In this document: piece by piece, positions 17,901 through 25,946 of the stretch
Numbering within the stretch: position 1 is the first letter of the stretch
How the letters are laid out: each line of letters begins with the position of its first letter
Origin: Lachnospiraceae bacterium Marseille-Q4251
GTDB lineage: Bacteria; Bacillota; Clostridia; Lachnospirales; Lachnospiraceae
Assembly (NCBI GenBank): GCA_018223435.1
Contig: JAGTTO010000001.1
Span: 248,001 to 312,000 of the forward strand
Length of the DNA stretch: 64,000 nt
Direction: 5' to 3'
The notes under the pieces: model-generated
Seen by the model: the letters and a program-made list of their open reading frames with translations, nothing else
Told to the model about the DNA's origin: nothing
Database searches by the model: none
Translations under genes and position numbers: made by a program

Positions 17901-20900
17901 AGTAACCAAATTTCCGCCGGCGGTTTCATATTCACTTTTCTGTGTTTCCGCCGCCTCCGCGCCTTTTGATGCTACCTCTTTCCCAGCGTCTTCTACTTCG
18001 CTACTTTTTGACTTAATGCCTTTTGCGGTTTCGGATGACGAATTTTCGCCAGCGGTGTGTGCGGATTTCTGCATTTCCTCACTACTGTTTGCGATTAGAT
18101 CAATCAGCTTTTGAAATGCCTCTGCTACTTCCTCGCTGTTGTCAGATGTGAGACCTTTTGTGATTTCGTCTCCAACTTCAACGCCGAGTTCTTTTGCAAT
18201 ATTGAGAAATCCTTCTTTCCGTCCGGCCATGGCGCCTTGCAACTGAGCCAGGGCCTCTTCCGGTGATGTGCTTCCGTTTTCGATTCCTTCCGCGAGTCCT
18301 TCCGGGATCTGGATTCCCATGTCCTCCGCCGCCTGGATTGTTTCCGTCAGTTTTTGTCTTGTTGAATTCGTCAGAGTGTCCCAGCCTTCCACCGCTGTTT
18401 CTACCGCGTAGTTAATTGAATTTCTCAGGTCTGAGAAATCCACTGGCGTGGAACTCAATTCTTTCAGTCCATTTTCGGTGGCAATCTGATTTGCCGCCAT
18501 GACTGTGGCCATGCGGTCCTGAACGTCAGCACTTTCCACATAGTTGTCGGACCATTCCTTTACCAATTCGGAGCCGTTGTCCTGTTCAAATGTAATAGCG
18601 ATATGATTCAGAATGTTAGCCGCATCCGTGCCCATGCTCTCGAGGTATTCCATGAACTCGGGGGCAATTTCTTTTCCGACGTGGTTTTTCACGATTGCGA
18701 GATTTTTTTCGTAATCCTGCAAACCTTTCAGCTGGGTTTTGCTGTTTTCCAGCATTTTTTCAACTGTTTTATCCAGACCGCCGTCAAATTCGTCTGCAAA
18801 GAAATCGAAACTCAGGGCGCTTTTTGCGGTTTCTTTATAGTTTTCGAATGTTTCTGTGATACTCTGCACGGCGTCGCGCTGAGCGTCTACGCTGGAGCGT
18901 GTTACGTCTAAGGCTTTCTTTGCGGCTTCCGCCTGCTGCTCTGCTGTTTCTTCTGTTGCATTTCCCAAATTTTTCACGGATTCCGTAGTATTTTCTACTG
19001 TTATTCCGTATTTTGAAAGCTCGCCAGGTCCCGTACTCATTTTTCGAGCCAGTTCTGCCATTCCTTCCGTAGCTTCTTCCTGTGCTTCCGCTTGTTTTTG
19101 CAGATCTTGCGCTGTTTTTTCTGCTGCCTGCTGGTATATTTTGTAATTTTTCTCCGCAGTATCGTAATTCTCGTTATTTTCTTTCTGTAACTCTATCAGC
19201 CGGTCAACCTCATTTTGCAGTTCGACCGTGCTTTCTGAGTATTCTCCTGTTGCTGCGCTTCCTTCAATTGTCGCCTGATTTATTTCTTCTTGTCTTTCTG
19301 CCAGCTCTTTTTGTGCTTCTTGCAATGCGGCATCAGTCATGTTTTTATTTAACGTTGCCTGATACATTGCTTCATACGCATCTTTTTGTGACTGTACCGC
19401 TGCGTCTTGTAAAAGCTGGTTTTCCCGATTTTTGAACAATCGCTCCAGAGCGTTATTTGTCAGATTGATTGCTCCTGTTTCTTCATCATAGGCTGACGCC
19501 AGTTCTGGTATATCATTTGAGAGCGCACTTACTATTTTTTGAATCTGGTATTTTTGAAATTCATCTTTTTTCTCAACACCGTTTAGTTCAATCAGAGTAT
19601 TTTTGTATGCTTCTAAACTTGCAATATCGTACTCTGCCTGATTCATTCTTTTCGAAGAACCTTCGATCAGATCATCAACTTCTTTCGTTGCTGTCTCTAT
19701 CTGATCTACAAATTCTTCCAGTGTGCTTTTCTGTGGTGTGATAGCTTCTGTGATTCCGCTGACAGCCGTCGTGATTCCTTCAATTACGGTTTGCAGCGGT
19801 CCGCTTACCTTCTCATATGCAGCAATGCCCAGTCCTTCTACTGCCGAATTTAACTCTGTCAGCTTTCCTTTTAGGTTGTCATTCATAACCGCGGCCATGT
19901 CAGAGGCCGCGCCGGAGCAGTTCCGAAGTTTTTCTTCGTATTCTGCTGTAGTGTCGGCGCCAGTGCTCAGGAGCATGTTCAGACCCTTGATAGAATCGGC
20001 CGTGAAAGTTGAGAGAAGAGCCGCCTGTTTCTGTGCGTCTCCCATGCCGTCTGTGGCGGTTTCGACGTCTTTTAAAATGTCAGTCATGTCACGGAAATTT
20101 CCGTTACTATCCATAACTGCCACAGAGGCGTCTCCGATCGCAATAGAACCTTCATCCATTTTTGAAGTCATATCGCGCATCATAGCCGCCAGTGCTGTTC
20201 CAGCCTCTGCTCCGCGGAGACCGTTATTCGCCAAGATCTCAAGTATAGAGGTAGTCGTCTCAATGTCTTGTCCGGCACTATGCATATTTGCCGCGCAGTT
20301 TTTGTATGACTGAGCCAGTTCTGCCGCAGTAGTGGAGCTGTTTGCCTGTGCGAATGCCATCATGTCAGCAATCTGTGAGGCATCGGAGGCTTCCAGGTTG
20401 AAAGCGGAGATATTATCAGTGACTGCCTGAGACGCTTCCGCCAGGTCCATTCCGGACGCGGCGGCCAACTGCAAAACGCCATCGATTCCTGCTAAGGACT
20501 GATCCACGGTCCAACCGGCGAGTGACATGTTCGTTAATGCGGAGGCTGCTTCACTTGCTGAGAATTTCGTTGAACTTCCCAGTTCTTTCGCTTTATTTGT
20601 CAGGGCTTCCAACTGGGTTCCTGACGCACCGGAAATGGCTGCAACCTCACTCATGCCAGCCTCGAACTCGCTTCCGACGTCAACGGCAAATTTCGCCGCA
20701 TCCACGGCGGCGTCTTTTAGCTGTCCGAAGGCATTAACAGCCACATCAATACCTTTCGTCACTAAGGCTTGTCCAATTTTTTCGCCTAAACTAGTTGTTA
20801 CTTCTGTGGTTTTTTCGGCGCTTTCTGACAGTCCGTCGGCCGATTCACTGAATTTCTCCGTTCCTTCTGCTGCCTGTTTGACCTGTTTGCCGTATTCATC

Positions 20901-21470
20901 CAGGCTTTTCGCGCATCCGTCTGTTGATTCTTCGGCTTCTTTCAGATATTCGGCGTTCTGGTCTACGTCACGGGAGGCTTTGATCACTGCAGTATCGGCA
21001 TCATTTAACTTTCTCTGCCAGTCCTTTACGGATTTTCCCGACTTTTCTACATACTGCTGCTGGCGTTTTACTTCCTCTTCGTATGCTTTTACCGTGTCGG
21101 CCTGCTCTTTCATCTGTTCCGCCGTGGCTGCGCCGGACTTTTTCATTTCTTCCTGCTTCTTTTTCGCCGACTCCAGTTCTTTGCTCAGCTTGTCCAGATG
21201 CTCTTTATTTTTATTATAATTTTCATTAGCCTTCTGCAGGCCTTTCGCGGTTTCTTCCTGCTTCTTTTTTGTCTCTTCCAGAATCCGGTTTAAAACGTCC
21301 TGCTTCTGTGACAGGGCTTCGACGGTGTTCGCCTGGCCTTTGAACTGTTCTGCAATCTTTTTTGATTCGGAATTTAAAACTTTCAGTTCAGTAACTGATT
21401 CCTGGATCCCTTTTTTAAATTCTTTTTCGCCGTCCAGGGCGAGGACAGCACCAATCTTTTTTCCCGCCAT
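14973..21470 (-). CDS. Tail tape measure protein (TP901-type)
   Basis: A 2,165-residue protein that sets tail length and is ejected with the DNA. It starts with coiled-coil (residues about 1-200), then the TP901 core (FEAGMSEVAAISGASGTQ, ASEAASALTNMSLAGW), then a long helical part. Residues about 1410-1725 contain roughly six degenerate 54-residue repeats built on DAWY and EVEYWK motifs. By the usual 0.15 nm per residue the tail would be about 320 nm, which is long. Hydrophobic stretches suggest membrane contact. Confidence 0.95.
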   Translation of the reverse strand: MAGKKIGAVLALDGEKEFKKGIQESVTELKVLNSESKKIAEQFKGQANTVEALSQKQDVLNRILEETKKKQEETAKGLQKANENYNKNKEHLDKLSKELESAKKKQEEMKKSGAATAEQMKEQADTVKAYEEEVKRQQQYVEKSGKSVKDWQRKLNDADTAVIKASRDVDQNAEYLKEAEESTDGCAKSLDEYGKQVKQAAEGTEKFSESADGLSESAEKTTEVTTSLGEKIGQALVTKGIDVAVNAFGQLKDAAVDAAKFAVDVGSEFEAGMSEVAAISGASGTQLEALTNKAKELGSSTKFSASEAASALTNMSLAGWTVDQSLAGIDGVLQLAAASGMDLAEASQAVTDNISAFNLEASDASQIADMMAFAQANSSTTAAELAQSYKNCAANMHSAGQDIETTTSILEILANNGLRGAEAGTALAAMMRDMTSKMDEGSIAIGDASVAVMDSNGNFRDMTDILKDVETATDGMGDAQKQAALLSTFTADSIKGLNMLLSTGADTTAEYEEKLRNCSGAASDMAAVMNDNLKGKLTELNSAVEGLGIAAYEKVSGPLQTVIEGITTAVSGITEAITPQKSTLEEFVDQIETATKEVDDLIEGSSKRMNQAEYDIASLEAYKNTLIELNGVEKKDEFQKYQIQKIVSALSNDIPELASAYDEETGAINLTNNALERLFKNRENQLLQDAAVQSQKDAYEAMYQATLNKNMTDAALQEAQKELAERQEEINQATIEGSAATGEYSESTVELQNEVDRLIELQKENNENYDTAEKNYKIYQQAAEKTAQDLQKQAEAQEEATEGMAELARKMSTGPGELSKYGITVENTTESVKNLGNATEETAEQQAEAAKKALDVTRSSVDAQRDAVQSITETFENYKETAKSALSFDFFADEFDGGLDKTVEKMLENSKTQLKGLQDYEKNLAIVKNHVGKEIAPEFMEYLESMGTDAANILNHIAITFEQDNGSELVKEWSDNYVESADVQDRMATVMAANQIATENGLKELSSTPVDFSDLRNSINYAVETAVEGWDTLTNSTRQKLTETIQAAEDMGIQIPEGLAEGIENGSTSPEEALAQLQGAMAGRKEGFLNIAKELGVEVGDEITKGLTSDNSEEVAEAFQKLIDLIANSSEEMQKSAHTAGENSSSETAKGIKSKSSEVEDAGKEVASKGAEAAETQKSEYETAGGNLVTSLATGVTNNQSVVETAALVAAQAGANAAGSDRSGWENAGLNLILGARDGIISGTAELQKAAVETIRKAKTAAENEAQIHSPSITWRKDIGQNLTKGAAVGMTDEIKTVETAVETVMGAAKKSAEKSVQKVSIGNEARKIVKKVKDSLQKELTSGLSVGTIGKISANFSVSRTKTSGSKIQTKTDEEFSSEVFSKAQKYLSSIDGAYNVSLAKQKEFWKAVKKNLKAGTEGYLNAEKQIKTVEKEIKEERKKSNDTILSNAETYISHRRSLNNISAQDEIKFWKTIKASVTKGSDAWYSAIDNIKNARNRVISDGEKYVERQKANNNMSAAQEVEYWKRIKSSLKKGTDAWYEAQDNVDNARNNMISEGEKYISRRKSQNDISVEDEVKYWEKIKKTLKKGTDAWYDACDKVDEAKERLVSSWSDYVDKQKSLGNMSAREETEYWKKRLKELEKGGEKYSDAWYTILNNIDAARNDIISEAEDYVDKQKTLGKMTDSQELAYWEKILGSLEEGTDAWYEAYKKVKELRQDIKDEAEKAADDAKKKAQDEITKRASVQDKILSSYKTYYKTSERAEMQYWDIARKQFKEGTDERIAADQKYYDAKQAYYDKLEELDQEYVDNTKNVNDQLKSDIESATKEYEDAVKNRSDSIKSSFGLFDSFYSESASGKQLMQNLKSQVAGIADWEKEIAILSARGLSEGLMTELREMGPQAAASIQALNSLTAEELAEYDRLWNQRNALADSQAEKENQGLKAETEKKIEQLKKDAQAQLDEYAKTYQESIGEATKGISEDLKKLANAAATAGEDAVAGMVANIATAADTEPVRKQIEGAVKTVSSELGKLSDEGKIIGTETLNQILESLGNDEAINAGAKTMFEKLREAIKREGGLMFEDYNISGMDAAAGRINDIAGMTMTQNLLVSANSPALERKLDILIALSSEYFPQMAENDTILDGEIISKKLEPQINKIMAQKVKSIR
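16300..17230 (-). repeat. Degenerate 162-bp tandem repeats in the tape measure gene
   Basis: About six consecutive units of 54 codons, each containing a copy of GT/GSDAWY, NARN, GEKY and EVEYWK-like motifs. The DNA copies recur as CATACCAGGCGTCTGT on the plus strand near 16330, 16690 and 16855. Copies vary in sequence and one has a 3-4 residue insertion (GGEKYSDAWY). Confidence 0.85.
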
Positions 21471-21491
21471 GCGTTCTCCCTTCTGAAAAAG

Positions 21492-22019
21492 TTAAGGCAG
21501 CAAATCAATCGGGGCAACTTCTTCTTTTTTCAGCCCCTGTATTTCCAGATATTTGTCAAACATCAAAAAGAATTTACGCGGAGTCATTTTTAAAAGTTCT
21601 TCTTCTGTATAATGCATTTTCACCATTCCCAGCATGATGAATTTGGGAATATCTAAAAGCTCCTCCGTGCTTTTTTCTTCTGTGTCTTCGTCCGGATCCG
21701 GCATTGATACGTCATAGGCCCGCGTTATCGCTATGATTAACTGTGCCAAGTCTTCCAGGTCACAGGAAAGGATCATCTCTCCTGCGTCTGTTTCTGAATA
21801 TCTCCGCTCCCCTCCGTTTCTGAACTGTTCATCGTTCAAAAGCTCAGTCAGAACGAACCGGAGAGCTCCAGATTCCGGATTCATGATATTTCCAACGGTT
21901 TTTCCCGTTCTTTTTCCTGTTTTATACTGAATAATTTCAATCAGGCGTAAAGAAAAGAGGAAGCTGTGTGCTTCCCCTTTTACTTTTACGTTGATTCCTT
22001 CCGGCTGCAATTCGCTCAT
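21492..22019 (-). CDS. Tail assembly chaperone (fused G/T-type)
   Basis: A 175-residue protein between the major tail and tape measure genes, the position of the lambda G/GT chaperones. The C-terminal part (HYTEEELLKMTPRKFF) matches the T-type extension, and the N-terminal part corresponds to the G-type domain. Here both lie in one continuous frame, so no programmed frameshift is needed for the long form. GAAGAAAAAAGC between the two parts does not form a standard slippery heptamer in the zero frame. Confidence 0.8.
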   Translation of the reverse strand: MSELQPEGINVKVKGEAHSFLFSLRLIEIIQYKTGKRTGKTVGNIMNPESGALRFVLTELLNDEQFRNGGERRYSETDAGEMILSCDLEDLAQLIIAITRAYDVSMPDPDEDTEEKSTEELLDIPKFIMLGMVKMHYTEEELLKMTPRKFFLMFDKYLEIQGLKKEEVAPIDLLP

Positions 22020-22020
22020 A

Positions 22021-22572
22021 TCAGCCTCCGGTCGCTTCCAGCAGTTTGTCCAGGGCTGCTTTTGCTTCTGTCAGAGTCGCAAACTCCTGTTCCTCTTTCA
22101 GAGTTTTGTCCACTTTCGGATATCCTTTTCCTTCGATTGTGCAAGATTTAAACTCTCTCGTCTCGGTTTCGGTGGAGTTGTCGTCCCCCGGATCCCCGAA
22201 TTTTACTTTGTGATAAAACTTCATGACAAATACTTCTGAATTGTTGCGGATAGAGTTTCCGATTGCTCCAATTCCAACGTACGGCGCCACATCTCCCGAC
22301 TTGATTGTTACTTTTTTCGAGCTTTCATCGTATGCATGTCCGCACAGATCGGCATATACCTCCCCTGCAAGGTCGGTCAGCTCCATGGACAGTGAGTAGG
22401 ACTTTGTGGAAGTGTCGGACTCAGCAATTCCGTTGTCTCCCCACTGTTCGGCGCTGCTTTTGTTCGGTGTGCCGTTGAACTGAATCAGTTTACTGATTTC
22501 TTTTCCTCCAGTATACTTTTCACCGTCGGCCATTTTTGCATATCTAACATACTGAATACCACATTTTGCCAT
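22021..22572 (-). CDS. Major tail (tube) protein, phi13-like
   Basis: A 183-residue protein resembling the phi13-type major tail proteins of Firmicute siphoviruses. The start MAKCGIQYVRYAKMADGEKY, the internal ELTDLAGEVYADLCGH and VFVMKFYHKVKFG are typical. It should polymerise into the tail tube around the tape measure. It sits between the tail terminator and chaperone genes as expected. Confidence 0.88.
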   Translation of the reverse strand: MAKCGIQYVRYAKMADGEKYTGGKEISKLIQFNGTPNKSSAEQWGDNGIAESDTSTKSYSLSMELTDLAGEVYADLCGHAYDESSKKVTIKSGDVAPYVGIGAIGNSIRNNSEVFVMKFYHKVKFGDPGDDNSTETETREFKSCTIEGKGYPKVDKTLKEEQEFATLTEAKAALDKLLEATGG

Positions 22573-22574
22573 TT

Positions 22575-22925
22575 TTATTCCTCCAATTCTTCGTTGTTAT
22601 GTGTTTCGCACTCGAAAATCAGGTGCCTTATAGGTTCTATTTCGTCTTCCACGCCCATTTCTACAGACGGGTAGGAAAAACCAGCCTCGAAAAGCGCCTT
22701 TCTTACCTGCTTTTTCAGTGTCAGGTAATTTTCCTTCGCAGGGAGAAAAAGATGAACCTGAATCCAGACTTTTGCCTCAACAGGTTCATTATCTGCGTAC
22801 GATATTGCTCGGTCATCCGCGTAGTTGAACGAAAAATATCTTTCTTCCTTCCCGTCGTAAAAGTCCAGATGCACGGGATAGCCGAAGGTTTCAAGTGCTT
22901 TTATGATTCTGGAATTTACGCTCAT
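22575..22925 (-). CDS. Tail terminator / tail completion protein
   Basis: A 116-residue protein (MSVNSRIIKALETFGYPVHL) located between the HK97-gp10-like gene and the major tail protein. Size, order and the beta-alpha pattern fit the tail terminator that caps the tube and joins it to the head. Sequence similarity alone is weak. Confidence 0.7.
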   Translation of the reverse strand: MSVNSRIIKALETFGYPVHLDFYDGKEERYFSFNYADDRAISYADNEPVEAKVWIQVHLFLPAKENYLTLKKQVRKALFEAGFSYPSVEMGVEDEIEPIRHLIFECETHNNEELEE

Positions 22926-23416
22926 ACTCCCGCCTCCCGTTCAAAAACTTCCTGCATTTTCGCCAGCACCGCAGGTTCCGCTGAATTTACACATTTCTGT
23001 ATAATCGGGTGCGCTTTCTGGCGGCTGTTGCCAAATTCCAGAAACCAAAGTTTGTCCTGGTTTCGGATTACGGATTTTGTATATTTTTTCCGGCGGGCTG
23101 AATAGGTTTTTCCCTTGCTTTTTACGCTTACCTCAGTGTCTGCCTTTTTGATTTTACCTCGGCGGGTATCTACCCCGCGGGCCGTGGACACTGTAAAAAC
23201 CCCGAGAGCATTTTCCCGGGGCTTGTTATGGTGAATTGAATTTGCGAGGGTACCGGTGCCATATTTTGACGTAGCAGAGGTGATAGCACTTTTCAGCTCT
23301 TTGTCCATGATTTCCGCAGCTTCATCAACTGCTTTTATTGCGATCTCGTCCGCCTTATTTCCCAGGTTTTCCAGCTCTTTCACCAGGTCGTCTACTCCGT
23401 CTAAGTCAAAGTACAC
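22922..23416 (-). CDS. HK97-gp10-like neck/tail protein
   Basis: A 164-residue protein of the HK97-gp10 family, associated with head-tail joining. The N-terminal helix (DGVDDLVKELENLGNKADEIA) and the C-terminal FLEFGNSRQKAHPII are typical of the family. The start is GTG at 23414-23416. It overlaps the head closure gene by 11 bases and the tail terminator gene by 4 bases, so these genes are coupled. Confidence 0.85.
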   Translation of the reverse strand: MYFDLDGVDDLVKELENLGNKADEIAIKAVDEAAEIMDKELKSAITSATSKYGTGTLANSIHHNKPRENALGVFTVSTARGVDTRRGKIKKADTEVSVKSKGKTYSARRKKYTKSVIRNQDKLWFLEFGNSRQKAHPIIQKCVNSAEPAVLAKMQEVFEREAGV

Positions 23417-23726
23417 CCCGCTCCCTCCTTTCGCAGGTAAGTGTCACCATTTCGGACTTGTTTTTCCGGTATGATCTTTTGATATTGTAAATCTCACCAG
23501 TTTCCTCATCTACCAGGAATGACTGGCCGTTGTAATTACAGGCCATCAACTCAATATTGACGTCAGCATTATATCCCAGCTGTAACGCCATCAGTTCGTC
23601 GTTCCTGGTCGTGCTTGTGAAATTTACCGGTATTCCTTCCAGAAATTTATATTCCGAACTCTCAAACCCATCTTCGTCCCTTGTCTTTTCCACGCTCACC
23701 GGGAGCTTTATGCTTTTTGTCCACAT
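23406..23726 (-). CDS. Head closure protein (head-tail adaptor)
   Basis: A 106-residue beta-rich protein with the closing arrangement VDEETGEIYNIKRSYR typical of phage head-tail adaptor proteins. It comes after the connector gene and before the gp10-like gene, as in other HK97-type siphoviruses, and should seal the portal after packaging. Confidence 0.78.
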   Translation of the reverse strand: MWTKSIKLPVSVEKTRDEDGFESSEYKFLEGIPVNFTSTTRNDELMALQLGYNADVNIELMACNYNGQSFLVDEETGEIYNIKRSYRKNKSEMVTLTCERRERGVL

Positions 23727-23728
23727 TT

Positions 23729-23992
23729 TTAACCCTCCAGTGTCAGCCGGAAGACTTTTTTCCGGTACAGATCCATGTATTTTTCGGTGTCGGTCCGGTC
23801 ATTTCCGATCAGTGCTTTTACATATAGGCTCACCGCTGTGATGACTGCTGGTGTCCGGTCTTTTACCAGATCCGGCGGGACCCCGGAAGCTATAAGATCC
23901 TGTTCTGCATCTTCGATGTATAATTGAATGTCACCATCATAGATCTTAACCCCCGGGGCTATCCCGCACCTTCTTTTTACTTCTTCTAGCAT
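23729..23992 (-). CDS. Head-tail connector (gp6-like)
   Basis: An 87-residue helical protein (MLEEVKRRCGIAPGVKIYDG) that resembles HK97 gp6-type connector proteins: an N-terminal helix, a hydrophobic DAEQDLIASGVP turn, and the TPAVITAVSLYVKALIG helix. It directly follows the capsid gene. Confidence 0.82.
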   Translation of the reverse strand: MLEEVKRRCGIAPGVKIYDGDIQLYIEDAEQDLIASGVPPDLVKDRTPAVITAVSLYVKALIGNDRTDTEKYMDLYRKKVFRLTLEG

Positions 23993-23995
23993 TCA

Positions 23996-25156
23996 TCACG
24001 CCCCCGTTACCGCTGCATCATCCAGAGTCAGTTCCGCATTTACGAACGCTTCACTGTCTTTCACCTGGCAATCCTCTCTTTCGATAGCACGGAAGAGAGT
24101 CAGGTCTTCTTCAAAAGCGTTCAGGGTTCCGGCCTGTGCAGTGTTCGATGAAGTAATAGTCAGATGTTTTCTGTCGAAGAATTTAATTCCTTCTTTCAGA
24201 TCACCGATGAAAAACGGGATTTTTCTCTTTCCTTTCGTTGCTACGTCAGAGGGAAGATCTGTGTTCCCGATCACTTTCACCTCTACGATAGTAGCACCAG
24301 CGCAGAGTCTCAGCTGCATGGGGTTGGCCGGATCCGGCTGAAGGAGATATTTTCCTTCGGAATCTTTCAGGGTGTCGAGCCACTGGAGGCCGTCGTCGTT
24401 TGTAACGATTTTTGAAGTGCTCTTAAAAGCAGCTCCGAGAGTTACATTTAACGCTTTTTTGATATCATCCAGGGTGGTAATTGCTGTTTTGGTCTTTTTT
24501 GCGATTACAGTGCGAATGATATTATTTCTTGTCACCCGGGATTCATTGCCAATCCACTCTGTCAGAACGCCGGTGATATTCGCATCGGAATCGTCAAGGA
24601 GTTCATTTGTAACCGGAAAATATCCGCCATATTTGCTGATTTCATAATCCATTCTCTCAAACTGAGGTGTGGTTTTTGCTCCGATTTTCGTTCCTTCTCC
24701 CACTTTTACGAAACCAGTCTGCTGAGAACGCTTTTTGAATGTTCTGCTGCCCTTGTTTGTCGTGACGTTTTCCACGTCAACCAGATCGATCAAAGAGAAG
24801 CGAGCATCTCTGTATGTATTGATGCGGGTCTGAATGTCTTCCGGAACCGTATATCCTCCATCTGCGGATGTACCCTCATTCATTGAGTCAGTCATCCGGA
24901 ATCCCGCTCTCGCCGCCTGGGCAAATTCATGTACAGCGTCCGTGTGATCGGCTTTCTTTGCCTGTGCTGCGTTCTGCTGCATGTCCTCAACTTCCTGTTC
25001 GTCCAGATCCTTGAGAAGATCGAACTGCTGCTGCATCGCTTTCAGTTCATTTTTCGCTGCTTCGGCCTCGTCCAACTTTCCGCCCTCGGCCAGGTTTCTC
25101 ACTTCTTCTTTTTTCGCATTGATTTTATCGAGAAGTTCTAACAATTTTTTGTTCAT
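23996..25156 (-). CDS. HK97-type major capsid protein
   Basis: The main shell protein. ATG at 25154-25156 (MNKKLLELLDKINAKK) is chosen because an AAAGGAG site precedes it, giving 386 residues. Residues 1-90 are a charged coiled-coil delta domain that the upstream protease probably removes. The rest follows the HK97 pattern (GGYTVPEDIQTRINTYRDA, YFPVTNELLDDSDANI, PFFIGDLKEGIKFFDRKHL). The gene order portal-protease-capsid supports the assignment. Confidence 0.94.
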   Translation of the reverse strand: MNKKLLELLDKINAKKEEVRNLAEGGKLDEAEAAKNELKAMQQQFDLLKDLDEQEVEDMQQNAAQAKKADHTDAVHEFAQAARAGFRMTDSMNEGTSADGGYTVPEDIQTRINTYRDARFSLIDLVDVENVTTNKGSRTFKKRSQQTGFVKVGEGTKIGAKTTPQFERMDYEISKYGGYFPVTNELLDDSDANITGVLTEWIGNESRVTRNNIIRTVIAKKTKTAITTLDDIKKALNVTLGAAFKSTSKIVTNDDGLQWLDTLKDSEGKYLLQPDPANPMQLRLCAGATIVEVKVIGNTDLPSDVATKGKRKIPFFIGDLKEGIKFFDRKHLTITSSNTAQAGTLNAFEEDLTLFRAIEREDCQVKDSEAFVNAELTLDDAAVTGA

Positions 25157-25175
25157 TCTTTTTTCTCCTTTCCAC

Positions 25176-25946
25176 TCAGACTCCAAAAAAGTCTAAGTCT
25201 TCCAACAGGGCTTTTTTTCTTTCCTGCTCTTTTTCATCTTTCAGGCGTCTCATGACTTCGTCCGCGATATCGTCCGGAGTTTTTCTTTTCAGGTCTTCCG
25301 GTGTATGTTTGTAACGGTCAAAAAGGTCGCTCTGGCAGGCTGTTGCATTTACGGAGTTTTCAACTTCAAAATTGAAATAATCCGTCACATCTTTTCCCAC
25401 CATCCAGGTTTCCGCGTTAATCAGGTCATTTACGGCATCTTCGCTGACTCCCTCTTTTGTATGTTCCATATAGGCCTGCAGAATTGCTTTCTGACAAGTG
25501 TCAAGGATTTCTGCATCTTTTCTCAGATCATCTGCATTCAGACTTTCAAGAAAATAACCATTTGTTGGCTTATGAATCATAAAAGTTCCATTCGCCGGAA
25601 TAATGATCCGGTCTCCCGCGCATGCGACTACAGAAGCGATGCTGGCTGCAATTCCGTCAATATAGGTTGTGACCTTTGCTTTGCTTCTTTTCAGCATGTT
25701 ATAAATAGCGATTCCTCCGAACACTGACCCGCCGCCGCTGTTGATGTGCAGATTGATTTCCTCCGCTCCGTCCAGATTTTTCAAAAAATCTGAAATATCC
25801 GAAGGACAGGTGTCTTCGTCGCTCCATTTCCCCCATTCGTCAGAAACAATGTCCCCAAAAATGTTGAGGTCTGCGCTGGTCTGGGTCTGATTTTTGATTT
25901 CCAGGCTTCCAGCGAGTTTGCCCTTATTTTTAAACTGCATTTTCAT
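25176..25946 (-). CDS. ClpP-like prohead (head maturation) protease
   Basis: A 256-residue serine protease of the ClpP/crotonase-like group used by phages to mature the prohead. The oxyanion region HINSGGGSVFGG, the catalytic Ser in DGIAASIASV and the His in FMIHKPT are all present. It lies between portal and capsid genes. The C-terminal 50 residues are charged and may act as scaffold. Confidence 0.92.
   Translation of the reverse strand: MKMQFKNKGKLAGSLEIKNQTQTSADLNIFGDIVSDEWGKWSDEDTCPSDISDFLKNLDGAEEINLHINSGGGSVFGGIAIYNMLKRSKAKVTTYIDGIAASIASVVACAGDRIIIPANGTFMIHKPTNGYFLESLNADDLRKDAEILDTCQKAILQAYMEHTKEGVSEDAVNDLINAETWMVGKDVTDYFNFEVENSVNATACQSDLFDRYKHTPEDLKRKTPDDIADEVMRRLKDEKEQERKKALLEDLDFFGV

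Noticed and set aside
21640..21690. A programmed -1 frameshift in the tail chaperone
   Set aside because: The A-run is not a slippery heptamer in the zero frame, the -1 product would be a short nonsense tail, and the zero frame already contains the T-type domain.
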